Shown here piece after piece: positions 1 through 5,593 of a stretch of DNA of 5,650 nucleotides (position 1 is its first letter; the number at the start of each line of letters is the position of its first letter). The translations under genes and the position numbers were made by a program. The stretch covers positions 1 to 5,650 of the forward strand of contig DAOVTC010000090.1 in the NCBI GenBank assembly GCA_030633285.1. Reading direction: 5' to 3'. The DNA is from Flavobacteriaceae bacterium. GTDB taxonomy: Bacteria; Bacteroidota; Bacteroidia; Flavobacteriales; Flavobacteriaceae. The notes under the pieces were generated by a model. The model ran no database searches and was not told where the DNA came from. It saw nothing but the letters and a program-made list of their open reading frames with translations.

Positions 1-951
1 ACCTATAAAACCTAAAAATTCTTGAGGTTTCATATCATCTTCTCCTAATAAAACAATTCTTCCTCCAAACCATAAAATGGCAATTATTGTAGCTGATCCT
101 AAAAATTCACTCATTGGTGAAGCTAAATTTTTACGATGTAAAACACTGTTCATAAGCCTTTTAAACCTAGTAGTAGATTCTTGAAATTTAATCTCTATTT
201 TCTTTTCAGCAGTGAAGCTTTTTATAACCTTTAAGCCGGTAAGGGTCTCTTCAATAAACGATAAAAAATTTCCGGTTTCTTGTTGTGCTAAAAGTGATTT
301 TGCTTTAAGTTTTTTACTAATTGATGAAATTAATATACCCGAAACAGGTAGTAATACAAATGCAAATAATGTTAATTTAGCACTAATTGCAAACATAGAG
401 ATCAAAGTAAAAGCAATTGTGAGAGGCTCTCTAACAATTGCTTCTAATGAATTTAAAAAAGAAACTTCTATCTCTTGTACGTCTGAGGTCATACGAGCAA
501 TAGTATCTCCTTTTTTCTTTTCGGAAAAGTAGGAAATAGGTAATTCTAAAATTTTGTTATACAGGCTGTCTCTTACATCTTTAACAATTCCATTTCGCAA
601 AAATGCCAGGACAAATAAAGCCAAATATCTAAACAAATTTTTAAAGAAAAACATGCTAAAACTAATCAAGCAAATAAACAGTAGAGCTTTTTCAATTCCA
701 CCGGTTTCCATCATATTTGAAACATAATAGTTTAGACTATTCTGTATGTAGTCGTAAATACCTTTAATGCCGGTAAATGTTGGTTTTTGATTTATTTTTT
801 CTTCTCTACCAAATAATATTCCCAAAACAGGAATAAAAGCTAGAACCGACAAAACATTGAATATGGCATACAAAATATTGAATAATACATTTAGCCAAGC
901 GAATTTTATGTAAGGTTTTGCGAAGCGCAGTATTTTTTTAAAGTATTCCAT
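1..951 (-). CDS. MsbA-like ABC exporter, N-terminal transmembrane domain (partial, 3' end outside window)
   Basis: The reading frame is open for 317 codons from the ATG at 951-949 to the window edge, with no stop, so the gene continues beyond base 1. The protein starts MEYFKKILRFAKPY. It has hydrophobic segments at about residues 18-47, 87-117, 176-212 (probably a pair of helices) and 282-302, as in the six-helix membrane domain of type IV ABC exporters. Two cytoplasmic stretches are typical of the family: YFSEKKKGDTIARMTSDVQ at about 141-159, in the first coupling-helix region, and EETLTGLKVIKSFTAEKK at about 234-251. The Walker A, signature and Walker B motifs should lie in the missing C-terminal half. 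Homologues such as MsbA flip lipid A-core or other lipids across the inner membrane using ATP; multidrug exporters share the fold, so the substrate is not settled. The gene is co-directional with the mutase, 217 bp downstream of it, and has its own candidate promoter. Confidence 0.9.
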   Translation of the reverse strand, partial: MEYFKKILRFAKPYIKFAWLNVLFNILYAIFNVLSVLAFIPVLGILFGREEKINQKPTFTGIKGIYDYIQNSLNYYVSNMMETGGIEKALLFICLISFSMFFFKNLFRYLALFVLAFLRNGIVKDVRDSLYNKILELPISYFSEKKKGDTIARMTSDVQEIEVSFLNSLEAIVREPLTIAFTLISMFAISAKLTLFAFVLLPVSGILISSISKKLKAKSLLAQQETGNFLSFIEETLTGLKVIKSFTAEKKIEIKFQESTTRFKRLMNSVLHRKNLASPMSEFLGSATIIAILWFGGRIVLLGEDDMKPQEFLGFIG

Positions 952-954
952 ATT

Positions 955-1164
955 TTAAAGTGATATTCCAATTTTGAATATTTTTTTGTTAGTCTCAAAA
1001 ATAGTTAAGACTAAATAGCTATTAGGATTTGCATATATTATTTCAGTTTTTAAAATCAATCTAGTCGAAAGCTTCTTTCTCCTTACTATTTTCTTCTTAC
1101 TTCTTTTTGTATTAAAACGAACTTTTCCTTCACCTTTAGAATAGTTAAATTGAAAATATAATAT
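955..1164 (-). other. ATG-less 69-codon open frame in the mutase-exporter gap; probably non-coding or a gene remnant
   Basis: The 217-bp gap between the mutase stop and the exporter start carries one minus-strand frame that is open from just after a TAG at 1167-1165 to a TAA at 957-955. It contains no ATG or GTG; the only usual alternative start is a TTG near its middle. The translation is strongly basic in its first half (for example KRSKKKIVRRKK), and the end includes YLVLTIFETNKKIF. I do not recognise a family. A purine-rich stretch with a Shine-Dalgarno-like TAAGGAG at 1085-1079 lies inside it, but no start codon follows at a suitable distance. The frame is most likely chance or a decayed gene, and is listed because nothing else explains this gap. 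No terminator hairpin was found after the mutase. Confidence 0.12.
996..1003 (-). promoter_or_regulatory. Candidate Bacteroidota -7 promoter element for the ABC exporter
   Basis: The minus strand reads TATTTTTG here, an exact match to the TAnnTTTG -7 consensus of Bacteroidota sigma-A promoters. It lies 44 bp upstream of the exporter's ATG. No TTG is found at the expected -33 distance, and such 8-mers are common in AT-rich DNA, so this is only a moderate prediction. It would let the exporter be transcribed separately from the mutase. Confidence 0.35.
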
Positions 1165-1168
1165 CTAA

Positions 1169-2890
1169 TTATAATTTCATTTCTTTAATTATTCTATTAA
1201 TTTTTACATCTAATTCAGCTTCAGTCTTTTCAGCATTATCAATAGTTTTTAAAACTGTATTTACAGTAAAATAAAATTTAATTTTTGGTTCTGTTCCACT
1301 TGGTCGGGCAGCTACTTTTGTTCCTTTTTCTGTTTGATAAATTAAAACATTTGATTTAGGTAAATCAATTGTTGTTTCTTCATTTGTCAATAGGTTTTTA
1401 CAAACGGAAGTTTGGTAATCATACAAATACTGCACTTTTTCTCCATCAATTTCAGTAATTGGATTTTCGCGCATATCTGTCATCATTTGTTTAATTTCAT
1501 TTGCACCTTCAATTCCTTTTTTAACTACTGAAATTAGATGTTCTTTGTAAAGACCTAATTTTTTATAGATTTCTAATAACTCCAAATAAACAGAAGTTTT
1601 ATTACTTTTTGCATCAGCCGCAATTTCACAAGCCAATAAAGTTGCTGAAACTGCGTCTTTGTCTCTTACAAAATCACCTACCATAAATCCGAAACTTTCT
1701 TCACCACCACCAATAAAGTCTTGTTTACCTTCAGCCTCACGAATCATTTTAGCAATCCATTTAAATCCGGTAAGACCCACTTTGGTTTCTACTCCATAAC
1801 TTTCGGCGATTTTATTTATCAAAGGAGTTGAAACAATAGTTGAACCAACAAATTGATTACCATTTAATTTGCCTTGTTCATGCCATTTTTTGATTAAAAA
1901 ATTAGTTAAAATACTAAAAGTTTGATTTCCGTTTAGTAAAACCATTTTATGGTTGAGATCTCTAACAGCAATTCCTAGCCTATCACCATCTGGATCGGTT
2001 CCAATAACAATGTCAGCATCAATTTTATCAGCCAGATCAGTAGCCATTTTGAGCGCTGCTGGTTCTTCTGGATTTGGTGATTTTACCGTTGGGAAATCTC
2101 CGTTTGGTATTCTTTGCTCTTCAACAATATGTACATCGGTAAAACCAGCTCTTTTTAAAGCTTCAGGAATTAGGGTTATAGAAGTTCCATGTATAGAAGT
2201 GAAAACTATTTTAATATTTTCACGTCCTTTTGTAGTTTTTACGGTTGCATTTTTTACTGCAGCATCTATAAATTTAGAATCAATTTTTTCACCAATAAAT
2301 TCGATTAAATTTTCATTGGCATCAAAATTAATATCCTTAAAATCAAGAGCATTAATTTCATCGATTATTTCACCATCTTGTGGAGGGATAATCTGACCAC
2401 CATCATTAAAATACACTTTATAACCGTTATACTCAGGTGGATTATGTGAAGCGGTAAGTACAATTCCTGCATCGCAATCTAATTCGCGTACAGCATAGGA
2501 TAGTTCAGGAGTTGGACGTAAATCTTCAAATAAAAATACTTTGATATTATTAGCAGAAAAAACATTAGCTACTGATTTTGCAAAAGTTTTACTATTGTGC
2601 CTGCAATCATACGCAATAGCAACTTTACATTGTTTGTTTGGAAAAGCTTTGTGTAAATAATTAGATAAGCCTTGTGTGTTTTTACCCAGTGTATATTTGT
2701 TAATCCTATTGGTTCCGGCACCCATAATTCCTCTCATACCACCAGTGCCAAATTCCATGTTTTTGTAAAACCTGTCGTTTAGCTCTTCTGGATTGTTTTG
2801 AATTAAATTTTGAATTTCTTCTTGTGCTTCCTTGTCAAAAGGTGCATTTAGCCAAAGTTTGGCTTTGTTTAAAATTTTGTTTGTATTCAT
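1169..2890 (-). CDS. Phosphoglucomutase/phosphomannomutase (alpha-D-phosphohexomutase, PGM2/PgcA type)
   Basis: This cytoplasmic enzyme interconverts hexose 6-phosphate and hexose 1-phosphate through a phosphoserine. It supplies glucose-1-P or mannose-1-P for nucleotide sugars and links glycogen and envelope glycan synthesis to glycolysis. All four signature sites of the superfamily are present in order: the active-site loop TASHNPPEYNGYK, with catalytic Ser148; the Mg-binding loop GTDPDGDRLG, with Asp299, Asp301 and Asp303; the sugar-binding loop GGGEESFGF at 394-402; and the phosphate-binding loop RPSGTEPKIKFY at 529-540. At 573 residues it matches the PGM2-like/PgcA subgroup, which is longer than the roughly 450-residue ManB/AlgC enzymes. 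The ATG at 2890-2888 is preceded by the family-typical spacing and by a -7-like element. The gene is complete and appears functional. It follows the glycosyltransferase by 35 bp on the same strand. Whether glucose or mannose is preferred cannot be read from the sequence. Confidence 0.95.
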   Translation of the reverse strand: MNTNKILNKAKLWLNAPFDKEAQEEIQNLIQNNPEELNDRFYKNMEFGTGGMRGIMGAGTNRINKYTLGKNTQGLSNYLHKAFPNKQCKVAIAYDCRHNSKTFAKSVANVFSANNIKVFLFEDLRPTPELSYAVRELDCDAGIVLTASHNPPEYNGYKVYFNDGGQIIPPQDGEIIDEINALDFKDINFDANENLIEFIGEKIDSKFIDAAVKNATVKTTKGRENIKIVFTSIHGTSITLIPEALKRAGFTDVHIVEEQRIPNGDFPTVKSPNPEEPAALKMATDLADKIDADIVIGTDPDGDRLGIAVRDLNHKMVLLNGNQTFSILTNFLIKKWHEQGKLNGNQFVGSTIVSTPLINKIAESYGVETKVGLTGFKWIAKMIREAEGKQDFIGGGEESFGFMVGDFVRDKDAVSATLLACEIAADAKSNKTSVYLELLEIYKKLGLYKEHLISVVKKGIEGANEIKQMMTDMRENPITEIDGEKVQYLYDYQTSVCKNLLTNEETTIDLPKSNVLIYQTEKGTKVAARPSGTEPKIKFYFTVNTVLKTIDNAEKTEAELDVKINRIIKEMKL

Positions 2891-2911
2891 TTTACCTGAA
2901 GTTTAATATGG

Positions 2912-2919
2912 CAAAGATA
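2912..2919 (-). promoter_or_regulatory. Candidate -7 promoter element for the mutase gene
   Basis: The minus strand reads TATCTTTG, an exact TAnnTTTG match, inside the 35-bp gap between the glycosyltransferase stop and the mutase ATG, with 21 bp between element and start codon. A transcript starting a few bases downstream would have a leader of roughly 15 nt. I see no TTG at the usual -33 distance, so it may be weak. It suggests the mutase can be expressed independently of the two upstream genes. Confidence 0.45.
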
Positions 2920-2925
2920 AATTAT

Positions 2926-3882
2926 TTATAGATTAATTTGTTTACTAATTGTATATCGTTTGTCGTTGCGTTTTGAGCGTAAAATCAATTCGCCTAAAAA
3001 GCCAGCTAAAAATAGCTGAGAACCTAAAATCATAGCGACTAATGCTATATAAAACCATGGATTATCAGTTATTAAAATTGTAGGTTCATGGTTATAAAGT
3101 TTAATTAATTTTACGACACCTATAAATAGTGAAGCTAAAAAACCGATGATAAACATAAAAGTTCCTAATAAACCAAAAAGATGCATTGGTCGTTTGCCGT
3201 ATTTTGATAAAAAACTAATAGTGATTAGATCTAAAAAACCATTGATAAACCTATCCATCCCGAATTTGGTTTTACCGTATTTACGAGCTTGATGTTGTAC
3301 CACTTTTTCATCAATATTTGTATAGCCTGCATTTTTAGCAAGCACAGGAATATAACGATGCATTTCACCATAAACATCAATATTTTTTACCACATCATTT
3401 TTGTAAGCTTTTAGTCCGCAATTAAAATCATGTAAATGTAAGCCAGATGTTTTTCGGGCAACTGCATTAAAAAGTTTTGAAGGAATATTTTTACGAATTT
3501 TGGAATCGTATCGCTTCTTTTTCCAGCCCGAAATTAAATCGTGATTTTCTTTGGTGATTAAGTCAAAAAGTTCTGGAATTTCTTCAGGATTGTCTTGTAA
3601 ATCAGCATCCATGGTAATAACAACATCACCTTTAGCTTCTTTAAACGCAGCGTTTAAAGCTTGTGACTTTCCATAATTAATATTGAATTTTAACCCTTTT
3701 ACATTAGAGTTTTTTTGAGATAATTCTTCAATAATTTTCCAAGATTTATCTGTACTGCCATCATCAATAAAAAGTATTTCGTAAGAATAATGATTGGATT
3801 GCATCACTTGTACAATCCAATCATGTAATTCGTTTAAAGATTCTTCTTCATTAAGTAGCGGAATGACTACTGATATATTCAT
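2926..3882 (-). CDS. Family 2 glycosyltransferase, DPM1/GtrB-like, with two C-terminal membrane helices
   Basis: The protein is 318 residues and complete. The N-terminal GT-A domain opens with MNISVVIPLLNEEESL and carries the nucleotide-binding IDDGSTD (39-45). The metal-binding MDADLQDNPEE (91-101) has the DxD variant typical of dolichol-phosphate-mannose-synthase-like enzymes. HDFNCGLKAY (151-160) and QARKYGKTKFG (198-208) follow and are also conserved in this branch. Two hydrophobic helices at about 232-258 and 275-300 anchor it in the cytoplasmic membrane, with a basic tail after the second, as in GtrB/ArnC-type proteins. Family knowledge points to transfer of a sugar from a nucleotide sugar to undecaprenyl or another polyprenyl phosphate, giving a lipid-linked donor for glycosylation outside the membrane. 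Sugar and acceptor are not determined here. The ATG at 3882-3880 lies 8 bp after the DUF4199 stop, with no room for a promoter, so the two genes are an operon. Confidence 0.92.
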   Translation of the reverse strand: MNISVVIPLLNEEESLNELHDWIVQVMQSNHYSYEILFIDDGSTDKSWKIIEELSQKNSNVKGLKFNINYGKSQALNAAFKEAKGDVVITMDADLQDNPEEIPELFDLITKENHDLISGWKKKRYDSKIRKNIPSKLFNAVARKTSGLHLHDFNCGLKAYKNDVVKNIDVYGEMHRYIPVLAKNAGYTNIDEKVVQHQARKYGKTKFGMDRFINGFLDLITISFLSKYGKRPMHLFGLLGTFMFIIGFLASLFIGVVKLIKLYNHEPTILITDNPWFYIALVAMILGSQLFLAGFLGELILRSKRNDKRYTISKQINL

Positions 3883-3890
3883 TAAAGTGA

Positions 3891-4415
3891 TTAATTTTCA
3901 GGGTTATTTTTTAAAATAAGTCCAGTAATAAGGGAAACTATAAAACCAAAAAACAGACTAACAAATATACTTATTGAAGCTAAAATTACAGGAGAAGACA
4001 TCTTACTTGATATTGCTAATGCTTGTTCAATTTGTTCATCAGTAAGATTTGGATTTTCTTCCATCATTTTTTCTTCAGCTCCTGCCATAATATTTACCAT
4101 AAAATCTGGTTCAATAAAATTCATAAAAACGTAAGAATATATAAGAGAAATAATACCACCGATTAGAGCAATACCAACACCTGTTTTTAAAGCTTGCCCG
4201 ATAGTTAAATAACCATTGTTTAGCTCTTTATACTTTTTAAGTCCTAAAAAGATAATAGCTACCATTATAATAAATCCAAAAGTACCTTGTTTCCAATCTT
4301 GATCATAATGCATACCCAAAGCATAAAGTATTACACTGACTAAGATGGAAGCTATTCCAAGATATAATCCATAATTTAAAATAACATTTTTTGAAGGTAC
4401 TGGTTGATTTTCCAT
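3891..4415 (-). CDS. DUF4199 family integral membrane protein
   Basis: This small membrane protein of unknown function is assigned to DUF4199, a family characteristic of Bacteroidota, by recalled sequence pattern. It has four predicted membrane helices at about residues 12-34, 46-60, 74-99 and 142-168. GYLTIGQALKTGVGIALIGG (68-87) leads into the third helix and is the part most typical of the family. Between helices three and four lies a soluble acidic, methionine-rich stretch (about 101-140, with AEEKMMEENPNLTDEQIEQA). The start chosen is the ATG at 4415-4413 (MENQPVPSKN), giving 174 residues. An upstream in-frame ATG at 4451-4449 would add 12 residues, but the TATATTTG promoter element at 4438-4445 falls inside that extension, so the longer form is unlikely. 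It is the first gene of the leftward cluster and overlaps nothing. Confidence 0.85.
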   Translation of the reverse strand: MENQPVPSKNVILNYGLYLGIASILVSVILYALGMHYDQDWKQGTFGFIIMVAIIFLGLKKYKELNNGYLTIGQALKTGVGIALIGGIISLIYSYVFMNFIEPDFMVNIMAGAEEKMMEENPNLTDEQIEQALAISSKMSSPVILASISIFVSLFFGFIVSLITGLILKNNPEN

Positions 4416-4437
4416 AATAAATAATTTTAAGTTTAAA

Positions 4438-4473
4438 CAAATATACTTCATTTCTGTTTACATTAAAATCAAA
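4438..4473 (-). promoter_or_regulatory. Candidate promoter of the DUF4199-glycosyltransferase operon
   Basis: On the minus strand TATATTTG (4445-4438) matches the TAnnTTTG -7 element exactly. A TTTG at 4473-4470 could serve as the -33 element with a 24-bp spacer, slightly longer than usual. Transcription would start near 4432 and give a leader of about 17 nt before the ATG at 4415. It diverges from the SRP RNA promoter. Confidence 0.55.
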
Positions 4474-4482
4474 GCTTAAAAA

Positions 4483-4498
4483 TACTTTTTAAAAAGTA
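4483..4498. repeat. Perfect 16-bp palindrome between divergent promoters
   Basis: TACTTTTTAAAAAGTA is a perfect inverted repeat with no spacer. It sits between the leftward DUF4199 promoter and the -33 element of the rightward SRP RNA promoter, about 10 bp upstream of the latter. It could be an operator for a dimeric regulator or simply an A/T-tract that stimulates transcription (UP-like). The flanking DNA is itself runs of A and T, which raises the chance of coincidence. Confidence 0.4.
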
Positions 4499-4508
4499 AA
4501 AAAAAACA

Positions 4509-4538
4509 TTGGAAAATTGTAAAAGGGTTGTATTTTTG
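4509..4538 (+). promoter_or_regulatory. Promoter of the SRP RNA gene
   Basis: A TTG at 4509-4511 and a TATTTTTG at 4531-4538 are separated by 19 bp, a good fit to the Bacteroidota -33/-7 consensus (TTG, about 19 bp, TAnnTTTG). The -7 element ends 4 bases before the first base of the RNA's terminal stem (4543), so the expected start site coincides with the structural 5' end of the RNA. That agreement makes this the best-supported promoter in the window. Confidence 0.75.
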
Positions 4539-4542
4539 CGCC

Positions 4543-4636
4543 GGCAAGTCCTGCACAACCAGCTCCCTTTGAATCCTCCAGGGCGGGAACGCAGCAAAGG
4601 TATTAGGTCGTAGCGGTGTGATGCAGGTAGCTTGCC
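4543..4636 (+). ncRNA. ffs: Signal recognition particle RNA (4.5S-type, small bacterial SRP RNA)
   Basis: This is the RNA scaffold of the bacterial signal recognition particle. It binds Ffh and stimulates its GTPase cycle with FtsY to target nascent membrane proteins. The conserved apical domain IV is present: CAGG at 4579-4582 and AGCA at 4593-4596 form the symmetric Ffh-binding loop. The GCG/CGC stem (4583-4585 with 4590-4592) carries a GGAA tetraloop at 4586-4589. The ends pair as expected of a hairpin: GGCAAG (4543-4548) with CTTGCC (4631-4636), CCTGCA (4550-4555) with TGCAGG (4622-4627), then CA plus ACC (4556-4560) with GGT plus TG (4615-4620, G4618 bulged). GCT (4562-4564) pairs with AGC (4612-4614). 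The middle segment has alternative pairings. There is no Alu domain, so it is the short form of about 95-100 nt. Exact ends are inferred from the terminal stem and could differ by a few bases. Confidence 0.95.
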
Positions 4637-4652
4637 ATTTTAATGATACTTT

Positions 4653-4682
4653 ATTTTCAAGAGTCAAAGGCGAATTGAAAAT
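4653..4682. repeat. AT-rich inverted repeat downstream of the SRP RNA
   Basis: ATTTTCAA (4653-4660) and TTGAAAAT (4675-4682) are perfect 8-base arms around a 14-base loop, starting 16 bases after the SRP RNA terminal stem. The stem is weak, having only one G-C pair. It could be part of a 3'-extended precursor or a chance pairing; no T-tract follows that would make it a terminator. Confidence 0.25.
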
Positions 4683-4696
4683 TATTAGTAGAATTA

Positions 4697-4716
4697 ATCC
4701 CGCAGAAGTGCGGGAT
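4697..4716. terminator. GC-rich 8-bp hairpin; terminator or dispersed palindrome
   Basis: ATCCCGCA (4697-4704) and TGCGGGAT (4709-4716) are perfect arms around a GAAG loop, the only long GC-rich hairpin in the intergenic DNA of the window. It lies 60 bases after the SRP RNA terminal stem and about 75 bases before the SDR start, so it could end SRP RNA transcription. However, the plus strand continues CTCATTTAAAAATA and the minus strand TAATTCTACT, so neither direction has a proper T-tract. A REP-like dispersed palindrome is therefore equally possible. Confidence 0.45.
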
Positions 4717-4779
4717 CTCATTTAAAAATACTCATGCCTTTTACCCCTTAAACTAATGGGAATCTTCAAAAAATTATTT

Positions 4780-4787
4780 CATCTTTG
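4780..4787 (+). promoter_or_regulatory. Weak -7-like element immediately upstream of the SDR gene
   Basis: CATCTTTG matches TAnnTTTG at all defined positions except the first. It ends 5 bases before the ATG at 4793. If used, transcription would begin at or within a base or two of the start codon, giving a leaderless or nearly leaderless mRNA. No TTG is found at the -33 distance, so support is limited. Confidence 0.3.
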
Positions 4788-4792
4788 TAATT

Positions 4793-5593
4793 ATGAATAA
4801 AGTAGTTTTAATTACAGGAGCTTCTTCTGGAATAGGTAAGGTAACCACCGAGTTTTTATCTCAAAAAGGATATAAAGTCTACGGTACATGCCGTAACCCT
4901 AAACAAAATGAACAATCTTTTACTTTATTACAATTAGATTTAAATAATTTAAATACAATTGAAACTGCTGTTAAGACTATTATTGATAAAGAAGGGCGAA
5001 TTGATATTTTAATCAATAATGCCGGTATTGGCATTACAGGTCCGATTGAAGAAACACCAACTGATGAAATGCGTAAAGCATTTGATACCAATTTTTTTGG
5101 AACTATAGATGTTATAAAATCTGTTTTGCCACAAATGCGTAAACAAAATTCTGGTTTAATTATAAATGTAACTTCAATTGCGGGATATATGGGGTTGCCC
5201 TTTCGGGGAATTTATTCTGCAACTAAAAGTGCTTTAGAAATTGCTTCAGAAGCTTTGAGAATGGAAGTTAAAAATTTTGGAATTGAAATTACCAATGTGG
5301 CTCCTGGTGATTTTGCAACCAATATTGCCAAAGGCAGGTATCATACACCAGTATATGAAAATTCTGTTTACAAAGATAATTATAAAAAAAATTTAGAGGT
5401 AATGGATCTCCATGTCAAAAATGGAAGTGACCCTATAGAAATGGCTAAAAAAGTATATAAAATCATTCAAAACCCTAATCCTAAAATACATTATAAAGTA
5501 GGCGGTTTCTTAGATACAGTTTCAATTATCTTAAAAAGAATTTTACCTGATAAGATTTATGAAAAAATGATGATGGATTATTATAAGTTGTAA
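4793..5593 (+). CDS. Short-chain dehydrogenase/reductase (classical SDR, 17beta-HSD-like)
   Basis: This is a complete 266-residue NAD(P)-dependent oxidoreductase of the classical SDR family, cytosolic and with no signal peptide. The Rossmann glycine motif TGASSGIG is at residues 8-15, NNAG at 75-78, the structural Asn in DTNFFG at 100, the catalytic Ser128 in NVTSIAG, and Tyr141/Lys145 in YSATK, followed by APGDFATN (170-177). The tetrad is therefore intact. Arg34 after the second strand (YGTCRNP) is suggestive of NADP(H) preference. Overall pattern and the extended C-terminal part (HYKVGGFLDTVSIILKRILP) resemble the 17beta-hydroxysteroid-dehydrogenase-like subgroup, but in bacteria that label says nothing reliable about the substrate. 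The start is fixed because the Rossmann strand begins at residue 4. There is no Shine-Dalgarno sequence. The gene is transcribed away from the leftward cluster. The 57 bases after its TAA hold no clear terminator, only AT-rich DNA with a weak TTATC/GATAA inverted repeat (5632-5645). Confidence 0.93.
   Translation: MNKVVLITGASSGIGKVTTEFLSQKGYKVYGTCRNPKQNEQSFTLLQLDLNNLNTIETAVKTIIDKEGRIDILINNAGIGITGPIEETPTDEMRKAFDTNFFGTIDVIKSVLPQMRKQNSGLIINVTSIAGYMGLPFRGIYSATKSALEIASEALRMEVKNFGIEITNVAPGDFATNIAKGRYHTPVYENSVYKDNYKKNLEVMDLHVKNGSDPIEMAKKVYKIIQNPNPKIHYKVGGFLDTVSIILKRILPDKIYEKMMMDYYKL

Noticed and set aside
212..532. Plus-strand open frame of 106 codons
   Set aside because: It is antisense to the ABC exporter membrane domain, which is well supported by family motifs, and has no recognisable domain of its own.
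1014..1023. AATAGCTATT palindrome in the mutase-exporter gap, considered as a terminator or operator
   Set aside because: It is only 10 bp, has no loop and no flanking symmetry or T-tract. Such short palindromes are expected by chance in AT-rich DNA.
1953..2396. Plus-strand open frame of 147 codons
   Set aside because: It is antisense to the mutase across its metal-binding region. The serine/isoleucine-rich translation is what the reverse complement of that gene would give.
4416..4451. Upstream ATG extending the DUF4199 protein by 12 residues
   Set aside because: The TATATTTG promoter element at 4438-4445 lies within the extension, and the added residues have no counterpart I recognise in the family. 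The MENQPVPSKN start is preferred.
4476..4721. Minus-strand open frame of 81 codons
   Set aside because: It lies across the SRP RNA gene and both downstream inverted repeats, and its translation shows no recognisable domain. The structured RNA on the plus strand explains the sequence.
4879..5091. Minus-strand open frame of 70 codons
   Set aside because: It is antisense to the SDR N-terminal half, with no domain and no promoter of its own.
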